Of a stretch of DNA of 64,000 bases, positions 33,060 through 43,939 are shown in pieces. The stretch is from Thysanoteuthis rhombus (Eukaryota > Mollusca > Cephalopoda > Oegopsida > Thysanoteuthidae): assembly GCA_963457665.1 (NCBI GenBank), contig OY735215.1:32868400-32932399 (forward strand), in the 5' to 3' direction. Within the stretch, counting starts at the first letter, position 1. Each line of letters opens with the position of its first letter. Below the pieces are notes generated by a model that saw nothing but the letters and a program-made list of their open reading frames with translations, did not search any database and had not been told where the DNA came from. A program made the translations under genes and the position numbers.

Positions 33060-33100
33060 CCTCTCCTCCGATTGGTCCTTGCGCACGATGACGTCAACCA
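33060..33100 (+). promoter_or_regulatory. Inverted CCAAT box plus perfect CRE
   Basis: ATTGG (inverted CCAAT) at 33,070 lies 14 bp before the full palindromic cAMP-response element TGACGTCA at 33,089-33,096. The region is locally richer in G+C and CpG than most of the window. The pair sits about 150 bp upstream of an ATG exon with a consensus donor, the layout of a TATA-less housekeeping promoter. Each motif alone could occur by chance. Confidence 0.5.
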
Positions 33101-33243
33101 TTCATTTCTCACGCTTGCATGCCGAACTCAATGAATTCTCGTTACGCATCCCTCATGGTTTTTTTTTCGCATTGAATGCATGCATCGCCGATAGCAGCGG
33201 AAAATACGATTCTTGTTGGTAGTTGAAGGGAAATTCAGTGCAG

Positions 33244-33294
33244 ATGTCTAAGTTACTAACAGCGTTGGTTTCTCTGAGGGGTTGGGTCACATCC
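33244..33294 (+). CDS. Possible first coding exon (17 codons) of a host gene
   Basis: ATG at 33,244 opens MSKLLTALVSLRGWVTS, ending in phase 0 at a strong splice donor (TCC|GTAAGT at 33,295). A second donor, AG|GTGAGT, lies at 33,308 in the 3' direction, which could serve a noncoding alternative. The peptide has basic, hydrophobic and Ser/Thr residues and no acidic residue, like a mitochondrial targeting start; that is an inference. No gene family can be named from 17 residues, and no second exon was recognised downstream. Confidence 0.4.
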
Positions 33295-33309
33295 GTAAGT
33301 GCGTAGAGG

Positions 33310-33878
33310 TGAGTGCATATGCCGTATCCGACAGTTAGTGCAAATTTAATCCAGTGTACCTGATGTCTCCAAGTTTATGTGTGAATGAAAAGATCTTAAA
33401 GATATATATGTATATATATATACGTGTGTGTGTGTGAGTATTTGTTTACTCATGCCATCAACGATGACGACGGTATTTGGATAATTTGGTAGTTGCCCTT
33501 TACTAAGAAATTATCAAAGGCATTATGTTGCTCTGTGTCCTTGTTAATGTTCAACCAGAATAAACCTGGATTTTCTTCACGCATTTACAAATTAATGAAT
33601 AAGGGAGACTACTCTATGATTAGCTTTTAATAGTTACCTCCTTTGACAAATTTTTCAAACAGAATATATAGACCATCATCTGGTGTTTTATATACATGAA
33701 TATATATATACATGATAGGATTATAGATTCGCTCCACAGACACGCTTGTTTCTGGTTCTCAGGCTTAAATACATCATCATTTTTAAAGCTCTATTCTAAA
33801 TGAATGTTATGTATCGAGCACTTTTAGGAAATAAACCCATCACACATCGTATATTGAATTACAAATTTGTACTTTGGT

Positions 33879-33880
<2 letters not shown>
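33310..33880. other. Unclassified AT-rich DNA (possible intron)
   Basis: Contains short AT/GT repeats at about 33,405-33,440. No further exon recognised. Confidence 0.4.
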
Positions 33881-33882
<2 letters not shown>

Positions 33883-33933
<51 letters not shown>

Positions 33934-33970
33934 TGTGTGCGTGTGTGTGTGTGTATGTGTGTGCATGTGC
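33883..33970. repeat. (AT)n-(GT)n microsatellite
   Basis: AT to 33,930, then GT-rich. Confidence 0.95.
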
Positions 33971-34044
33971 ATATGAATTTATATTTACATAGCTCTATTT
34001 CTTGATAATGAGCACTGTTTTAGTAAAGACAATAAACCTTCCCA

Positions 34045-34046
<2 letters not shown>

Positions 34047-34125
<79 letters not shown>

Positions 34126-34142
34126 TGTGTATGTACGTGTGT
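34047..34142. repeat. (AT)n-(GT)n microsatellite
   Basis: AT to about 34,088, then GT with TATG interruptions. Confidence 0.95.
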
Positions 34143-34470
34143 GCGGTAACATTGGTCAGTATTATACCTCGGCAGAAGCCACAACTACGCATGGTAATGT
34201 TCCAGGCAGCCAGGCCTAAATCGATTCAAAGACTGCCGCAACACAATCTTATAATCTTGAAACTGATCAGTAACAACAAAATTACAAATATCCCCCCATA
34301 TATGTACACTCTATTATAAAATATCGAATGCTATCATAGATAGCATAGATAAAACAACGGTAAAAAGCTGTATAGATATATCGGAGGGTTATTCTGCACG
34401 TGGTCCCCGCCGTCTATGGTCCTACTGCTGCTCTTCCAATGAATCTTTGTTTGCAGAGCCAAATCATTAT

Positions 34471-34472
34471 AC

Positions 34473-34561
<89 letters not shown>
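34471..34561. repeat. (AT)n-(AC)n-(AT)n microsatellite
   Basis: An AC core flanked by AT on both sides. Confidence 0.95.
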
Positions 34562-34564
<3 letters not shown>

Positions 34565-34664
34565 TAACAGATTCCCAGCATTACCAACTAACAAATAACC
34601 TCTAGCGCAACCCCGGTCGGGTTTTTTTTAGGGGTCTACGCCATGATTCCTTGCAAGTAATTTT

Positions 34665-35810
34665 ATATGAATCTTTGATGCTGGTGTGCAGCCAGAATTC
34701 CAGCGTTGCCTAGGAAAGAAATAACTGCACATTTGACAATTCAGAAATGAAATGTTCTTTATTATACGTCTTCTTACACAACCATGTGTGCAGAGGTGGT
34801 GCAAACCCCCAAATGGATTCTGTACTAACTGGCAGGTTGTGCGATCGAATCTAAGCATGGGTGTCGAGCTAGTTTGCGTTGACTCCAGAGCGAACGTTTG
34901 TACACTCTCAGGGACCCTCGGACTGCTTTTTTTCCCGTGACTGCACAGCTTTTCCTGGGACCGTTATCAAAATGTTCGAAATCGGAATTTGGGGTTTGAG
35001 ATTCCCATAATATAAGATTCATGAAATAGATTATTCCAAATGATATATGAAAATCGTTCGTTTTCGTGAAGGTAAAAATTTCAACCATTTGTCAAAATGA
35101 CAACGAATACTGTAAAGGTAAAAATAAAATGATTGAAATTGCAAAAATAACTAAATAGTGATTGTAAATTGTAAAGTGCCACACGTTCAGTCACTCTGTG
35201 TTAAAAATGGTGCTTAAAAATTGTGCACAGTTTGTAACATAGAGTGAGTGTGTGTATGGGAAATTCACAAAAGGAAAAAAGAAATTAATCAAAGATTTAT
35301 ATTTTATTGCTTTGGATATCACCCTATGTAACAATATCTTTGGTCTTTCCAACATCCACAATCGATTTTGACAGTGATGAAATTTTCATGTTCACAAAAC
35401 GAAGGATTGTCCGATTTTTAAAGTAGGAAGTAACTGAAAGGAACTAATGGAAGTAACCGAATACTCCGAAGGCGTACTTCCGTATGACGGAGGGAAAGTA
35501 GCAGTTCAGTTTAGCACTCTAGTTACAATATAATTACTATCCCGTTCTAAAGACTTTAAAGTAATTCCTCTAAATACTGAATCTGACCTTCATTTCTTCG
35601 AAAGTTTTTTATATCTAAAAAAAAATGATGTATGTAAAAGTTTGAAAATTTCGCAATAATACTATTGCTAAATACGGTTCTTTAAAAAGATCTCTTACTC
35701 ACGACATCTTGCTATTGCTGGTAAAAAAACAAAATTGTGGCTCGTGGCGCTTCGGTAGAGTGTCCAGAAGACAGGTCGCACGTTCATATCAGAATACAGT
35801 CATAAAAAAA
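34665..35810 (+). repeat. Dispersed ~1.1-kb repeat, family Z, copy 2
   Basis: Collinear with 26,580-27,745 over its length (see landmarks there). Near 34,830-34,860 it holds a box B-like GTGCGATCGAATCT, and near 35,740-35,795 a second tRNA-like end (CGCTTCGGTAGAGTG...GGTCGCACGTTCATATC). Both copies lie shortly after an (AT)n array. Confidence 0.65.
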
Positions 35811-35925
35811 TAAATATGTACTTGCTTCTATTTCGAGTATGTCTGCACTCAAATATTGACACTGACGACCATATATATAGAGAGATTATTAAGAAATGGA
35901 TGTATAATCCGACAGAAATATTTAT

Positions 35926-36290
35926 GAATGCGTTATATAATTTGAAACTGAATTTGAAATGACCTCCTGCAACCATAGGGAGAATGAGTCTTACAGCCTA
36001 GATAGAGTCAGAATAAACAATTAAAGAAAAACGGACCCGCTGAAGGAATCAAACAAAAATAAGAAGATTGAGATAAAAGGGGTAATTTGGACTTTTGTCT
36101 TTCCGTCTGGTCGTTTAGCTCAATGGTTGTGAGCAACACTACGTTGTACCAGCTACCTTATTGGTCGTAGATTTGGTGTATTTTTCTTCAATTGTTTGTT
36201 TTATTTACACTGTTTAGTTGACTCATCCAATCGGATGACCCATTCTACATGTTGCAACAGGAGGTCATTTAAAAAAAAATATAATGTATA
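35926..36290. mobile_element. tRNA-core fold-back element, family B
   Basis: Left arm (about 35,926-36,045) and right arm (about 36,190-36,290) are imperfect inverted repeats. TTTGAAATGACCTCCTGCAACC has its complement in GTTGCAACAGGAGGTCATTT, and AATAAACAATTAAAGAAAAA has its complement in TTTTTCTTCAATTGTTTG. Between them, at 36,108-36,180, lies a tRNA-like unit (box A GTTTAGCTCAATGGTTGTG and a degraded box B near GGTCGTAGATTTGG). Noncoding, about 365 bp. Confidence 0.55.
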
Positions 36291-36299
36291 TAAATAGAA

Positions 36300-36515
36300 T
36301 TGAAAATGCAACCTAAACGGTAGCTGCTTCAACTAACCCTTAGTCTTACCATTGAGCTAATCAACATCCGGTAATGCAAAGGCCCAAATAACTGTTTTAA
36401 CTCCAAATTCTGAATCTGTTTCGATTCCTGCAGCAGACACATTTTTATGTCGGAAGATCATTTCAAATGAGGGTTTCAATATCAAATGACGCAATTTATA
36501 ATCATTTAGTGGGGT
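36300..36515 (-). mobile_element. Half copy of the tRNA-core repeat, family B
   Basis: Minus strand: GATTATAAATTGCGTC and TTTGAAATGATC (the arm sequence of the 54.6 kb element), then GTTATTTGGGCCTTTGCAT, TTAGCTCAATGGTAAGAC and TTGAAGCAGCTACC. One arm plus the tRNA-like core; the other arm is missing. Confidence 0.6.
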
Positions 36516-36600
36516 CATACATCCATTTTCGTAATAACATAATTGTATGTGTAGAAAGAAACAAAAAGAGCAGAAATAGACCGTGAATAAACAAAAATGA

Positions 36601-36603
<3 letters not shown>

Positions 36604-36665
<62 letters not shown>
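36604..36665. repeat. (AT)n microsatellite
   Basis: About 30 AT units. Confidence 0.97.
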
Positions 36666-36666
<1 letters not shown>

Positions 36667-36841
36667 CGATCATGAGAATTAAAAATTCGTAATTGGTCAT
36701 AATTATTTTTACTTTGGTCAGTTGAAGAATAAATCAAATGGAAATGACAAATAACGATTGGATGGGGGAGCACCTTGCCAATATGCTTCAAACGTAAAGT
36801 GTGCAAATGAATCTATAATACTAACTATGACATACAGATGG

Positions 36842-37450
36842 GAAACATGAATCATTTGAAAACGGACGAGGAATTACGCAAAATGTAATGGAAAGAGCAA
36901 TGGTAGGATTAACTCTAAGAGATACAAAAAAGATCAAGATGGGTCCGAGAGTAGTCCAATGCAAAATATTATCATTCATCAACATCATCAGTCTTTTATC
37001 GCCCGTCGTTGGACATCGACTTTCCCCGGGATTCACCAGACCAATATTTCTGAATTAGTCTCGTTCATCTCTCCATCTTGTATCCTACTGGCCTCGGTTA
37101 CTCATGTGATCCCAGGGGATCCACGTTGTGAGTCGTGATGTCCATCGGTAGTCAGCCATTCTTGCAACGTGATCAAAGAAATAATAGGCCACAAAGATGG
37201 AGATCGGCTGGATACATAACAAAAACAAAAGCTAACAGATGTTGCAAAAGGTCAATCCATTTGTACCTAAGGAATAACAAACATTGAATGAGAAGACTAG
37301 ACATAAGACGGAGAGAAAAGATAGAAAGTTTTACCGGTAAGATATGGCAGTGTTTAGCGCAGTCATAGTTGGGATTGAAGGAGCTGGGGAAAGGCTTTTG
37401 CCCTGTCCAGAAGTCGACTTATGATAGCTGATGATAATGACAATGATATA
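36842..37450 (+). mobile_element. RTE-type LINE fragment split by another RTE copy
   Basis: The left piece (36,842-36,958) reads QNVMERAMVGLTLRDTKK, the same block as APRAMERVISGITLGDRK at 16.05 kb. After an inverted RTE insertion it resumes at about 37,180 (RPQRWRSAGYITK) and decays towards LKELGKGFCPVQK and a GATGATAATGACAATGATA end. The host copy belongs to the 16 kb lineage; the insert belongs to the 5.5/32/44 kb lineage. Confidence 0.6.
36966..37175 (-). mobile_element. RTE-type LINE 3' end inserted into an older RTE copy
   Basis: Minus strand: GCAAGAATGGCTGAC, then ATGGACATCACGACTCAC, AGATGGAGAGATGAACGAG, and a GGACATCGAC-related end with a short ATGATGTTGATGAATGAT tail. Same 3' end as 5.55 and 32.05 kb, shorter at the start. 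A target duplication is not obvious. Confidence 0.7.
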
Positions 37451-37454
37451 CACA

Positions 37455-38115
37455 TGCATATCCATACATCTATTCATATAAGAGAGTATGATTGTTACTC
37501 ATCAGTAAACCAGTAAGTAAAATGCGTATTGCACAATGTGTTGATATAATGGTAAAAACTCAAAAATACCGAACAAGAATATTTCATTATAAAATAGACG
37601 TACGTAATGCAATGGCTCAAAATAGCTATTCATAATTCATGTACTCACATGTAACTAAATTTTATGAGATAAATTGTCCATGTTCGCCACTGCATTAATA
37701 TTTATTTGTCAATTTTATGTAAAAAAATATCTTGCTCAATTTGAAAAAAAAGTTTTTACTATTAATTTACACATTATGTAGGTAGGCATTTTTTCCACTG
37801 GCTCTGTTCTATATAATAATATTATCTACATAGGGCGTCCTCAACTATAACAGCTATCCTTTAAACTATCAGTTTACGGGTTGTATTCGATCTGCCCATC
37901 TCTCGGTTACTAAATGAACACAATTTCATATAACTCCTAACATCCTTCCTCTGATTAAAGATGATACATTATAATCACATTTTAACATCGTAGTTACATT
38001 GTAAATACGAGACCCCTCAAGCTTAAAAAATCAAATAACTGACAAATTTTTGACAAAGGTTTGAAACTCTAATTCATTGGAAACACATAAAATTGAAAGG
38101 AAAAATAGTCTTTCA
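37455..38115. other. AT-rich DNA without a recognisable gene
   Basis: 37,990-38,020 resembles part of repeat Z (GTAGTTACATTGTAAATACGA). Nothing else recognised. Confidence 0.45.
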
Positions 38116-38119
38116 TTTT

Positions 38120-38205
38120 CTCTGTCAGGGTTCGAACTCGGCCCGTCAATTCAATTTCTGTGGCCTAGCCACTGGACAATTATCGATACCAGTAATTTTT
38201 AGAGA
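38120..38205 (-). repeat. tRNA-like short repeat (SINE head)
   Basis: Minus strand: box A-like GTCCAGTGGCTAGGCCAC and box B GAGTTCGAACCC about 30 bp apart. No good anticodon arm, so not called a tRNA gene. Confidence 0.4.
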
Positions 38206-38209
38206 AACA

Positions 38210-39230
38210 AATGATCGTTGAAATAAAAACTTACAAATTAGAGCCGAAAAAGTAGTTTTGACCCTAAATTCTTCTGTAGGTACCTTGGAGGTCAGTGCAA
38301 CCTATCCTATATTAATCCTGAGGCCAAGTTACCCGTGTACACAAATATGCTCGCCGTGTGATTCAGTGTAGATATGATTCTTTATTTTTTGGAGATTTTC
38401 GGGCTCTCCTCAACAATGGTGTCCACCCTAAAGGTTAGACTAATTTTCAAGTACGATTTTTAATTATGGCATAATACTGCACAAACTGATGACGCAAACA
38501 GAGCATTCGGAGTTAATTCTTCGACAGTTCGATCAGTTCAGCGATGATTCAATGAGGACCCACGATCAACGGTCCGGTTCAGACACTTTCTGATGGATGT
38601 ACGGCTTCCACTGCGACCATATCAAGTCGTCTCAAGGCAAAACGGAATGTTAGAAAAATTGGTCCCATTTGAGATCAATGAAATGCTCCATGACAGTTCT
38701 ACGACCACACCTCTCAGTGTGTAAGCTTAGAGAATAGAGATGTACAGCTTTGTAGTATCCTTTGTGTTCATCGGACATTTTTCCTACGGATATTCACATC
38801 CGTAATAAAGGGTGCAATAATATGGGAGCCCTAATTTGTGTCTACACTGATATTGTGACCATTAAACCTGAAAAATTTTACATAGATGATATATTATCAA
38901 TAGAAGATGATCGGATAAAAGCTATTTCTCCAGATGGGTCATATCTTGATTAAATATTCACCGCTTTTTTTTTTGTTTTTAATATTATTATTTCTCTTAT
39001 TATACAAAAAAAGAATTAGGGGCAAATATTCACAAAAAGAACTTGAATTCCTTCTAACAATTCTCGCAGATAGAAGAAAGGCACCTCCATTGTAGATTTG
39101 ATAATTTTGCAGTCTCAATGGACAGAGTTCGAGCCCACGTTCTGTGACGATGTAAATAAGGAGTTATCCGAAAGATAGCTGAAGATAGTGGAACAAAGCA
39201 GTGAATATGTCATTCAATAAAGTGAGTTTC
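38210..39230. other. Unclassified AT-rich DNA
   Basis: 38,540-38,700 gives short peptide blocks such as SSTVRSVQR and NEDPRSTVR that vaguely recall transposase helix-turn-helix regions. This is too weak to call. Confidence 0.35.
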
Positions 39231-39234
39231 ATCC

Positions 39235-39620
39235 TTACGGACGCCTTATAATTAAGGCCACACGTTTAGTGAATCCCTATAACAAACGTACATCGCTTAT
39301 ATTGATGCTTAACAAGCTAATCTGGCAGACTATTAGCTAGTGTAGTGAGTTTGATCCTCATTAGAGTCCCACTCTAATGCCCGTGTATCAAACTTAGCTA
39401 AGATTCGTTAATACTTAGGGCGCCTGTCGTTGAGATTGTTAGATCAACGCTCATGTAAGGCTTTCGATCCTCATGTGTTGTATAGAATAACATATTATCT
39501 GACGGGCTTTGCGCCAGACTGACTATAGCTTAGTAAGCATTTACACTTACATTAGCCTAGAGAGCTACACAAATGGATTTCTGTTAGTGCAAGGGCTTGC
39601 AGCGTTTGATTCCTGATTGG
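39235..39620. repeat. Cluster of degenerate tRNA-like units
   Basis: Several GTGAGTTTGATCCTCAT- and GGCTTTCGATCCTCAT-type box B-like sites recur at 100-120 bp spacing with TTAGCTAAG-type words between them. Related, inverted units lie at 43.94-44.14 kb. Confidence 0.4.
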
Positions 39621-40079
39621 CTGATTTTTTTATGACGTCACTGAATGCTTAAGAAGGCTTTGTTACCATGAAGTTTTAATGCTGATGATCTAACCGTAAT
39701 CCTAGTAGCGGGAAGTTAACTTTTCGTTGTGAATTTTGCGTGAAGTCTTTATAGGAAGGTCGCATATGCAACAATATCTCACTTGTTGTAGCAGTAAAAT
39801 CGTCTATCTTTGCCGCTTATAATTTTCTCGTCAGAACGCAATGGTAATTCTGCAATCTACAGTTGAATCCTGTCAGATTTAGGTGTGCTGTTATAGCAAA
39901 TTTGCTGCTATTTGCTGTTATGAAAGAGATGATACGAATTTTATACAAAGTGCACTAAAAATTATAGGCAAAAATAGCGTCTTAAAGTCTACGGGTTGCA
40001 GGTCTATTAATAAAACTAGAGCCTGCAGTTCCTTCGGGAAATGCTATAGTGATTGTGCGGCCCTCAACGTCCCCCCACC

Positions 40080-40450
40080 AAAAAAAAATTTACAAGCGAA
40101 AAAATTCACAACCTTTACATGAGAAGTAACCGAATACGAATGGCGAAATGTAAGTGTCAGATTTAGCATTAAGATACATTATAAATAGAACCCCCACTAA
40201 AACCGTCAAAAAAGACTCTTTGATTCTTTCCCCGTAACGATAGACTCTTCCGCTTAAAGGTAACTATTTTGCTGATTAAAATATTTCCAGTGCACCGTTT
40301 GAAACAATGGACTCTGCTACTGAAATGAGTTGAATATTTTTTTTTTCAAAACTTCGTATGCGCAATGCACGGCATCGAGACTCACAAATTAACGTTGGAG
40401 TGGCGTTGATATCTCGAAAACTGTAGGAGGAAAAGTGGCACCAAATATGA
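40080..40450 (+). repeat. Fragment related to repeat Z plus a short repeat shared with 41.5 kb
   Basis: GAAGTAACCGAATACGAATGG matches the GAAGTAACCGAATACTCCGA region of repeat Z. CGTTGATATCTCGAAAACTG near 40,405 recurs as TGTTGATAACTCGAAAACTG near 41,530. Confidence 0.5.
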
Positions 40451-40639
40451 GCTTCATAAGACTAAATAAATAAACTAGACAAGTTCATTTCCTGAAAAAA
40501 CGGCAAGTTTGATTGCGCTGCTAGGTCTGTGTGCTCTATTTATCTACCCTCCTACCAGAGCAAAATGTGACACAAGGTCAAGGCTTCACATGGAGGGTGG
40601 GGAAGGAATGACCAATCGAAAATAGCTCCAGCCAACGCA

Positions 40640-40985
40640 ACATTGGTTGCTAAGCAAGCGTGGTTGCTGGAGCAACTGCAGTCACGAAAGCATTAGGACG
40701 AGTCCGACCTGTCCCTTTAAGTGCAATGGGACAGTGCTGCCCTGGAGCGACAGATACCTTGCAGCTGGGCTGAGTAATAGTGGGAGAGGCCACAGACGAA
40801 TCCAAAGGCTCCCAATGCGCGTAGCAATGTGCAGCCTAAGTATAACCTTATTGGCTGACGCATTGCACCGGTTCACTAGGGTTTTGATGCTCACCTCAAC
40901 ACAATCTCCGACCCATTCGGCAGACAAGTGTCAGTACCGGCGCCTCAGGCTCTGTCGTGGACCACATTCGACACTTTAATCCATG
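40640..40985 (-). repeat. U4-snRNA-headed repeat, copy 3 (dispersed, inverted)
   Basis: On the minus strand the head (about 40,873-40,821) reads ACCGGTGCAATGCGT, CAGCCAATAAGGTT, ACTTAGGCTG and ACATTGCTA. The CAGCC and GGCTG arms pair exactly, as the corresponding arms of the U4 5' stem-loop do. The body (GGATTCGTCTGTGGCCTC, CTCCAGGGCAGCACTGTCC, CTCGTCCTAATGC) matches the 29.3 and 29.6 kb copies. G+C-rich relative to flanks. Dispersal to a second site in the opposite orientation indicates a mobile repeat, not a local duplication. Confidence 0.6.
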
Positions 40986-41152
40986 CTGAAAGGCCAGAAA
41001 AAGGGGAAGCGGTGCTGAAGTAGTGTGCCGAAGGGCGTGGGATGACATGACGTGGAGCAGCACTTTTGGGCGAGGACCGTTCATATTCTTAAATTTTTTT
41101 TCCATAGTCGAACAACTCAATTGCTAAATAAGAATCATGTTCAATCTGGAGA

Positions 41153-41445
41153 TATTATGTTGCGAACATATAGCTGCGATGCAGGAGAAGTGACAAATTC
41201 AGGGATCCGCCCCAAAACATAAACATTTCTTCCTTAATGCATTGCCAAACCTTTCAAAAAATTACAGTGAAAATCATCTAGAAATTTTTGAAGATATTAT
41301 TTTATGTACGTGTATAACTTGGATGCAGGGGCGACTGTGAAAAATCCATGGATCCACCTCAATATGTAAACACTTCTCCCTCAGCCCATTGCAAACCTTT
41401 CCACAAAATTTCATTGAAATCCTTTCGGAGATTTCAAAGAAAATG
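41153..41445 (+). repeat. Tandem repeat, two ~147-bp units
   Basis: ATTATGTTGCG...GATGCAGG...GGGATCC(G)CC...ATTGC..AACCTTTC is repeated from 41,302 with about 70-75% similarity by eye. Followed by repeat Z-related sequence at 41.45-41.58 kb. Confidence 0.6.
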
Positions 41446-42193
41446 AGGGTTGAGTTTAGGATTACAGTTACATTGCAAATAGAAACTTGCTAATCCATGG
41501 TATTGAGACACAGCATCTAGCGTTGGAATGGTGTTGATAACTCGAAAACTGAAGAGGAGAAGCAGCGACCAGAATAAAAATCATTTTTTTTTTTTTAGAA
41601 AAAACACATGTAACAATAGCTTGAGTTCACTACCGTGCAATCGAACTGATAAAAATACATGGTAGAGCTACGTGCTTGCAGCGTATGCAAAATAACACTA
41701 ATGAATGAACAAAAGAGTTTTTTGAATAATGCACTGAGATCTTCATATGTTTTAAAAGAAAAAGCAATAACATCGTGCGCAGTTGCTGGAAAATAATCTT
41801 GAATATGAAGACAAACGAGAATATGAAGACAAACTAAATATTGCCGTTAGAACGAGTGCTGTTACAACAAAAGTTTACTGTATATAGCTCGGAGATCAAC
41901 AAGTTTACTATGGCTGGAAATGGTGAAGCCTTTTAATCGAAATCGATTATTGGAGGAATCTTCCACGGGAATAGGATTTGGTTTAATTTGTATTTTCTAT
42001 TCTTTCACACTAATCCTTTCGGGTAATTACATACATTGGCCTTATGTACACAGTAATATAGATGCATATATATGCGAGCGTATGTACAAATGTATACGCG
42101 AAAAAAAATTATTCATACATGGATGAGTCAATAATTATCAACACTTTGGTAATAGTTTTCTGTACTATTGCTCAAATAAACTATATATATATA

Positions 42194-42311
42194 CGGGTCT
42201 GAAGCTAAGGTTTCGATCCTGCCTCGTGGTACTGGATGGGATTATGGATTGTCTATAGCCACACTGAAGAGTTGTATTACAACGAAACAGCTGTCTGTGG
42301 ATGACACAATA
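42194..42311 (+). mobile_element. SINE family A, 5'-truncated copy
   Basis: Starts inside the tRNA-like part (GGGTCTGAAGCTAAGG, box B GTTTCGATCCTGCC) just after a short AT run. Keeps the full 3' part: GTCTATAGCCACACTGAAG, GAGTTGTATTACAACGAAA and CTGTCTGTGGATGACACAAT. Confidence 0.7.
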
Positions 42312-42381
42312 ATAATTAACGCTCTCTTATTCAGGGTTGAGCACTGTTTAAGTGAGGTAACTCGTTCATTGTAAGTTTATG

Positions 42382-42479
42382 CAATGCTATTCCAACATGG
42401 AATGGTGCACTCTGATGGACGAGGAATATATACGATAAATAATGAATTTTTCGCTTAACAGCCGTCTGTGGATTACACA

Positions 42480-42480
<1 letters not shown>
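42382..42480 (+). mobile_element. SINE family A, copy with internal deletion
   Basis: Has the 5' block (GCTATTCCAACATGGAATGG, GCACTCTGATGGA), then jumps to the 3' end (CGTCTGTGGATTACACAAT) and into (AT)n. The tRNA-like middle is gone. Confidence 0.6.
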
Positions 42481-42510
<30 letters not shown>

Positions 42511-42511
42511 A

Positions 42512-42545
<34 letters not shown>

Positions 42546-42546
42546 A
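42479..42546. repeat. (AT)n-(GT)n tail of the SINE
   Basis: Begins at the SINE 3' end. Confidence 0.95.
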
Positions 42547-42549
42547 TAG

Positions 42550-43930
42550 TCTAAAAAGCTTTCCAACTTTGAACATTGAACAGATTTTTTTTTATTTCTC
42601 AAAGACCTTTTTGTGTCACTTAAGTCTCTTATTTCCCAATATCTGGTAATGTAATTGAGGTAATTTTCTATGCTATTTTTCTTTTTACTGTTTCACACAA
42701 CCTTTGATATTATGATACTTGTAATAATTTCTAGTATTTAAAAACAATACGGTTATAATGACATGGCACCCCAGCAGGCTTGATCAAACACTATCCCCCT
42801 TTCAGCTACTATTTTGATATGTGGATTATCTCACGCGACAAGTAGTTTTATATAGGGTGATATCTTAATGTATTGTGTATGGGTGTTATTTTATACTTCA
42901 CATCACTTAATTTTTTTTAAAACACAGGTCTTACTTACGTAGGTTACCTAAAAAAACGTATTTGACGATGAGGGATCAATAAGTATAACAAGAGACTTGA
43001 CTCGTTGTTCGTGTAACTTCTATTGAGTGTTCCCCGATATGAATATTGAAATCCGTTCCGTCAGTTTTAATCTCGGACTGCATGCAAACTAACTTATGAT
43101 ATCATCTTTAAGAATACTAATTACATAGAAAAACTTCTCGGGTTTGATTTTCCACCAAAATATCCAATCGAAGAATCTGACAATTTTTCTCCACTAACAT
43201 TAAAATTGATTTCTTCCACGTCGTTCACCATCTCGCTTCCATCAATTTTCCCCTTTGAATTATCAATGAATCGGCCTTATATTCATGGCTATAACTAAAT
43301 AAAACCACATTCTAGCCTGTAGTAACACCTCAATAAGTAATTTCATTGATATACGTAGACAATTCATTACTTAGTATTACAAGTTCAATCTTCCCCATTT
43401 CCCCCAATACCTTTCAGTTAGACGAATGAACCAAAGCCAAATGTTTTCCCCATTCCCTGTTTCTAGTCAAACCAAGGATCTTCCACACTGACAAATACTA
43501 AATCCGTCTCTTTTAGTTAATTAACCCTAACATTAATACAAATTTATTTGATTCAATATACGTGATTCATTTATTCTATTTTTATGCTCTCGTTTACATA
43601 TTCTATAATTTTCGTTATTATTTCGTTATGATTACCAGACGAAAATTAACACTGTTCGTCAGGTAAGTTTTCACTCATTTGCCATATTCAGAATTTTATC
43701 AATGAAAAAAAAATTTCCATGGGAGATTGCAAAGGGCATCCTGATCAGTTCTTTGCAATAAATAAATAAAAATTTCTGGAAGATGGAATTTTGAAGTTCG
43801 CTAGAAGATAGCACAAAGGAGTGGAATAAATCGATGAATATTTTGTTGAATAAAATTAAAGACGAAAAAGAAAAAAAATGACTTTCATTTTTATTCGATA
43901 AACTGAAAAAACTTTTCAACATAACGCGAT
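42550..43930. other. 1.4 kb AT-rich DNA without a recognisable gene
   Basis: Short open frames only; no motif, RNA gene or repeat relation recognised. Confidence 0.5.
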
Positions 43931-43939
43931 ACTTACTAA

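Noticed and set aside
38540-38700. Possible second mariner-like helix-turn-helix fragment (SSTVRSVQR)
   Set aside because: Match is limited to a few residues and lacks the FRSG and WVPHEL motifs that made the 53.3 kb call convincing.
38762-38953. 63-codon frame ending IDDILSIEDDRIKAISPDGS, with protein-like composition
   Set aside because: Short, no acceptor site I could defend, no family recognised.
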